The position numbers were made by a program, and so were the translations under genes. The notes beneath the pieces were generated by a model. The model did no database searches, had not been told where the DNA came from, and saw only the letters and a program-made list of their open reading frames with translations. Of a DNA stretch of 10,284 bases, positions 7,392 to 10,284 are shown in pieces. How positions within the stretch are numbered: the first letter of the stretch is position 1; every line of letters starts with the position of its first letter. The stretch is from DASUFP01 sp036274495 (GTDB taxonomy: Bacteria > Bacteroidota > Bacteroidia > AKYH767-A > OLB10): positions 1 to 10,284 of the forward strand of contig DASUFP010000126.1 in assembly GCA_036274495.1 (NCBI GenBank), given 5' to 3'.

Positions 7392-9065
7392 ATGAAACCG
7401 GATTCCATGAAAATATTTTTTTACAGATCGGCGCTACCGACATTAATAATTTGCTTTTGTTCATTTATTTATCAAACGGGCTCTGCTCAAACATCCAATC
7501 TGGGTGATGAGCAAATAAACGTAGTAAAACCGTATGAGCCAACATTATCAGATGCGTTTAAAATAAGTGATGTGCCCGGCAGAGATACTGCTGTTGCGTA
7601 TACCCCTGACCTTACCTATACAGTCCAGCCGGTACGGTACGAAACAGTTTATACCATTACCCCTATCAAACCTGTAAAAATTAAAGATGAAACCATTAAA
7701 GATTTGTATCGCGGCTTTGTAAAAGGGGGGTATGGTACTAAAAACACACCCTACATTGAAGTGTTTTATAACGCCTTGCGATCTAAGGATTTTGATGCCG
7801 GTGTTCATTTAAGTCATATTTCAAGTTCCGGTAAAATTAAAGACTATGGATATCCGGGAATGAGCGAAACGGGTATCGATTTGTTTGGCAAAAAGTTTTT
7901 TGATCAGACATTACTTGAAGGCCGTATTGGTTATAACCGATTAGTGTACCATTATTACGGATACAATGATCCTCCGGATATTTTTTCGAAATCGGAGACC
8001 AAACACAGCTTTGATGATTTGCAAGGTGATTTCTCGTTTAAATCCATTAATAAAAGCAGTGAGTCGTTCAGGTATATGGGAGGTGTTGCATTTCACAACA
8101 TTTCAGACAACAACGATAACAACGAGTCACGGATTCTGCTGAAAGGGAGTGGTGGTAAAGCGATAGCAGACGGCAATCTGGATGTTGGCGTTGAGCTGGA
8201 TTTCATGAAGTACAAACCATCCGGGCTTTCGGATGAAAACCTCAACATTTACCGTATGATGCCGCGATACAAAGGCTCAATGGATAAAGTAGATTTTGAG
8301 GCGGGATTTAATGCGGTGGTTGAATCAAACGACAAAACCAAATCGCATCTTTATCCATATGCCAACATCATACTGAACATGGTACCGGATGCTTTTTCAA
8401 TTTTTGCTAATCTGGGAGGAAACCTGGAACGAAACAGTTTCCGTGACCTTTCATTGGAAAATCCTTTTACGGCTTCTTACCTGGAACTTCGTAACACAAA
8501 TGTTAAACTGGATATCAGCGGCGGAGTAAAAATCCGGCTCGAACGAGAGTTGTTTCTCATAGGTTCAGCTCGGTTTACCGATGCAAAACATCAAGCTTAT
8601 TTTTTGAATGTTCCTGCTCAAAACACACTGGTGGTATACGATGTTATCTATGATAATACCACTACCCTGAACCTGCATGGGGAGGTTAAATACGAGCAGG
8701 ATGAAAATACCGGCGTCAGCGGTGTGTTCGATTACTATTCTTATAATACACATGACCTTGACAAACCATTGTTTAAGCCCGATTATAAGATCTCCTTCAG
8801 CGCATTTCACAACCTGGGAGAAAAGATCTTTCTCTCAACTCAATTGACTTATGTAGCATCCAGATACGCGATGGGTTACAGCACTTCCGATTTTATTACA
8901 ATGAAAGGTTATTTTGACGGCAATATCATGGTTGATTACAGGTATTCAAAAGTATTATCGCTGTTTTTAAACCTCAATAACTTTACAGGAAGTAAATATG
9001 CCCGATGGTATAATTATCCTTCCTACCGATTTGCAGCAATGGCAGGAATCAGCTGGAGTTTTTAA
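7392..9065 (+). CDS. Outer-membrane beta-barrel protein, 557 aa
   Basis: The frame starts with ATG at 7392; a second ATG at 7407 would shorten it by five residues and leaves the signal peptide intact (core about 14-27, cleavage after GSA at residue 32). The mature protein opens with INVVKPYEPTLSDAFKI (42-58) and a Pro-rich stretch to about 105, which should lie in the periplasm. From about 108 to the end, alternating aromatic/hydrophobic strands separated by polar, Asp/Asn/Ser-rich turns indicate a barrel. The chain ends in SWSF with a C-terminal Phe, the usual signal for BAM-mediated insertion. No TonB-box or plug domain is recognisable and the length is short for a TonB-dependent receptor, though databases often apply that label to such proteins. 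It follows the TPR gene after 39 bases with no terminator between, so the two are probably co-transcribed. Ligand or cargo unknown; a pore, adhesin or assembly role are all open. Confidence 0.85.
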   Translation: MKPDSMKIFFYRSALPTLIICFCSFIYQTGSAQTSNLGDEQINVVKPYEPTLSDAFKISDVPGRDTAVAYTPDLTYTVQPVRYETVYTITPIKPVKIKDETIKDLYRGFVKGGYGTKNTPYIEVFYNALRSKDFDAGVHLSHISSSGKIKDYGYPGMSETGIDLFGKKFFDQTLLEGRIGYNRLVYHYYGYNDPPDIFSKSETKHSFDDLQGDFSFKSINKSSESFRYMGGVAFHNISDNNDNNESRILLKGSGGKAIADGNLDVGVELDFMKYKPSGLSDENLNIYRMMPRYKGSMDKVDFEAGFNAVVESNDKTKSHLYPYANIILNMVPDAFSIFANLGGNLERNSFRDLSLENPFTASYLELRNTNVKLDISGGVKIRLERELFLIGSARFTDAKHQAYFLNVPAQNTLVVYDVIYDNTTTLNLHGEVKYEQDENTGVSGVFDYYSYNTHDLDKPLFKPDYKISFSAFHNLGEKIFLSTQLTYVASRYAMGYSTSDFITMKGYFDGNIMVDYRYSKVLSLFLNLNNFTGSKYARWYNYPSYRFAAMAGISWSF

Positions 9066-9319
9066 GCGCTTACTTTTCCTTTTTAGTCTGACCGGCTTGT
9101 TTACTCACGGATCTGATACGTCTCTTTTCGGTTAAAACGGGTACCCTTTACAAGTTTATCGGCTGCTGGGATTCCTGTCGTTCAGCCAGCCGTTAAAGGT
9201 CATTTTTCATGTCTTTTTGCCCGGGAAGATGAACCACGGGGATAGGCCCATTTTATATAAAAAATGAGAGGCACTCGATTTGCATTTGTAACAATTTGAT
9301 ATTCAATTATTTATTAAAC
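9066..9319. other. Non-coding gap between barrel gene and terminator
   Basis: No convincing gene is found here on either strand. It begins with the palindrome TAAGCGCTTA (9063-9072), which spans the barrel gene's stop codon. The part from about 9088 to 9250 is richer in G and C than the neighbouring gaps, and contains GGGTACCC (9139-9146) and a possible two-part stem (listed separately). The rest, 9250-9319, is AT-rich. It may be a long 3' untranslated region of the TPR/barrel transcript, a small RNA, or decayed sequence; no exact TAnnTTTG box was seen inside it. Confidence 0.5.
9143..9200 (+). other. Possible RNA stem-loop in the 3' region of the barrel gene
   Basis: ACCCTTTA (9143-9150) can pair with TAAAGGT (9194-9200) with one bulged C, and inside it GGCTG (9161-9165) can pair with CAGCC (9183-9187) around a 17-base loop. 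No T-tract follows directly, so it is not a standard terminator. Stability was judged by eye only. Confidence 0.3.
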
Positions 9320-9352
9320 AAAATGAGCTGTATTGATCAAGGCTCATTTTTT
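9320..9352 (+). terminator. Intrinsic terminator upstream of gyrB
   Basis: AAAATGAGC (9320-9328) pairs perfectly with GCTCATTTT (9342-9350) around a 13-base loop, and the 3' arm runs into a T-tract (six T to 9352, then ATTC). It would stop transcription from the TPR/barrel operon before the gyrB promoter. Because the 5' side is A-rich, it could also work on the minus strand, although no minus-strand gene ends here. Confidence 0.7.
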
Positions 9353-9444
9353 ATTCACAAAAACCAACGTAGCATGTTGAAAAATAGTTGATTAAAAGGG
9401 CTTTTCAAGCACCGAAAAACAGGGTCAGATAGCTCCTGAATCCG

Positions 9445-9452
9445 TATCTTTG
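9445..9452 (+). promoter_or_regulatory. gyrB promoter, -7 box
   Basis: TATCTTTG followed by C is an exact match to the Bacteroidota -7 element TAnnTTTG, 34 bases before the gyrB ATG at 9487. It shares the TAnCTTTGC form with the box before the TPR gene. No good -33 TTG is seen at the expected distance. The leader (about 9458-9486) is AT-rich with no Shine-Dalgarno motif. Confidence 0.6.
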
Positions 9453-9486
9453 CATTAGGTATAGAAAAAATTATAACCTACTGAAA

Positions 9487-10284
9487 ATGAGCGAGAACTT
9501 AACAGAATCCGTGATACCAAAAAACGAATACTCAGCAGACAGCATTCAGGTCCTGGAAGGACTTGAGGCCGTACGAAAAAGACCCGCCATGTACATTGGT
9601 GACATCGGGGTAAAGGGATTGCATCACCTGGTTTACGAAGTCGTAGATAACTCTATTGACGAGGCCCTTGCAGGTTACTGCAAACACATTGAAGTATACA
9701 TTCATACAGATAATTCCATTTCGGTCCGGGACGACGGAAGGGGGATTCCGGTTGATATGCATGAGAAAGAAAAACGGTCGGCACTGGAAGTGGTTATGAC
9801 TGTTCTGCATGCCGGTGGCAAATTCGACAAAGACTCATATAAGGTATCCGGAGGGTTGCATGGAGTTGGGGTTTCATGTGTGAATGCCTTATCGGATCAG
9901 ATGAAGGTGGAAGTCCACAGGGACGGGAAAAAATACCAGCAGGAATATTCCTGCGGGAAGCCATTGTACCCCGTTAAAGAAATGGGTACAACTGAATTAC
10001 GCGGCACCTTTACCACTTTTCACCCTGACGCATCTATTTTTATCACTTCAGAATACCATTACGATACACTGGCTGCCCGTATGAGGGAATTATCATTCCT
10101 CAACAAAGGCATCGAAATTACTCTTACCGATTTGCGTGAGCTGGATACTGAAGGAAATCCCGTCAACAAGGATCGCTTTTACAGCGACAGAGGTTTGCCG
10201 GAATTTGTTGAATTTTTAGATGCTACTCGCGACAAGCTGATTGATGATGTGATATATATGGATGGTGAGAAAAACGGAATACCC
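9487..10284 (+). CDS. gyrB: DNA gyrase subunit B, N-terminal part (runs off the right edge)
   Basis: 266 codons with no stop; the gene continues past the window. GyrB is the ATPase subunit of DNA gyrase, which with GyrA introduces negative supercoils. The GHKL ATPase domain is intact: catalytic Glu51 and Asn55 in EVVDNSIDEALAG (E. coli Glu42 and Asn46), adenine-binding Asp82 in DDGRGIP (E. coli Asp73), Arg85 (E. coli Arg76), the ATP-lid motif SGGLHGVG (121-128), Arg145 (E. coli Arg136, the coumarin contact) and Thr174 (E. coli Thr165). A constant offset of nine residues from E. coli shows no insertions in this part. The transducer domain begins near the end. ATG 9487 is chosen because the start MSENLTES leads directly into YSADSIQVLEGLEAVRKRP, the usual GyrB opening. 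ParE is the alternative, but the sequence wording (YKVSGGLHGVGVSCVNALS, IYMDGEKNGIP) favours GyrB. Confidence 0.95.
   Translation, partial: MSENLTESVIPKNEYSADSIQVLEGLEAVRKRPAMYIGDIGVKGLHHLVYEVVDNSIDEALAGYCKHIEVYIHTDNSISVRDDGRGIPVDMHEKEKRSALEVVMTVLHAGGKFDKDSYKVSGGLHGVGVSCVNALSDQMKVEVHRDGKKYQQEYSCGKPLYPVKEMGTTELRGTFTTFHPDASIFITSEYHYDTLAARMRELSFLNKGIEITLTDLRELDTEGNPVNKDRFYSDRGLPEFVEFLDATRDKLIDDVIYMDGEKNGIP

Noticed and set aside
9063..9072. TAAGCGCTTA palindrome as a terminator of the barrel gene
   Set aside because: The palindrome has no loop and only a mixed pyrimidine tract after it; the hairpin at 9320-9352 is a far better terminator.
9070..9181. Minus-strand short frames (25 and 26 codons) as a small gene
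   Set aside because: Neither has a plausible start codon with a leader, they overlap each other in different frames, and the residues match nothing I recognise.
9532..9810. 92-codon minus-strand open frame
   Set aside because: It lies opposite the conserved GyrB ATPase domain and is a shadow of it.
9919..9921. Suspected natural change at the gyrase coumarin-resistance Arg
   Set aside because: With the constant nine-residue offset, E. coli Arg136 aligns to Arg145, which is present; the Gln pair further on aligns elsewhere.

Overview
The window looks like chromosomal DNA of a Bacteroidota member (AT-leaning, roughly 40-45% G+C by eye). Evidence: promoter-like TAnnTTTG boxes typical of the phylum's primary sigma factor stand before several genes, Shine-Dalgarno motifs are weak or absent, there is a lipoprotein with Lys/Asp residues right after the lipidated Cys, the FtsE is of Bacteroidota type, and the GyrB has the phylum's wording. 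I cannot place it below phylum with confidence. I see no mobile element, CRISPR array, tRNA or rRNA; this is mostly core-type chromosome.

Layout. (1) 1-2206, plus strand: two GT-B glycosyltransferases whose reading frames overlap by 14 bases; the first is cut by the left edge. They are probably the end of a surface polysaccharide or glycan operon. (2) 2230-3139, minus strand: a 67-residue unknown protein followed after a single base by ftsE, the cell-division ABC ATPase, with no ftsX beside it. A convergent AT-rich hairpin separates ftsE from the glycosyltransferases. (3) 3215-4057, minus strand: a lone lipoprotein of unknown function, closed by a good intrinsic terminator whose T-tract overlaps a possible promoter of the 67-residue gene. 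(4) 4242-9065, plus strand: a two-gene unit made of a 1036-residue secreted TPR protein and a 557-residue outer-membrane beta-barrel protein. (5) 9066-9486: a 421-base gap with possible RNA structure, an intrinsic terminator and the gyrB promoter. (6) 9487 to the right edge: the N-terminal 266 codons of gyrB.

How the parts fit. The TPR/beta-barrel pair is the best candidate for an undescribed system: a large periplasmic repeat scaffold encoded directly before a barrel that shows no TonB box or recognisable plug but carries a Pro-rich periplasmic lead segment. The ftsE/67-residue pair looks translationally coupled, which makes the small protein a candidate FtsE partner. Other genes appear functionally independent. 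All functional statements beyond family recognition are inference, since no search could be run.
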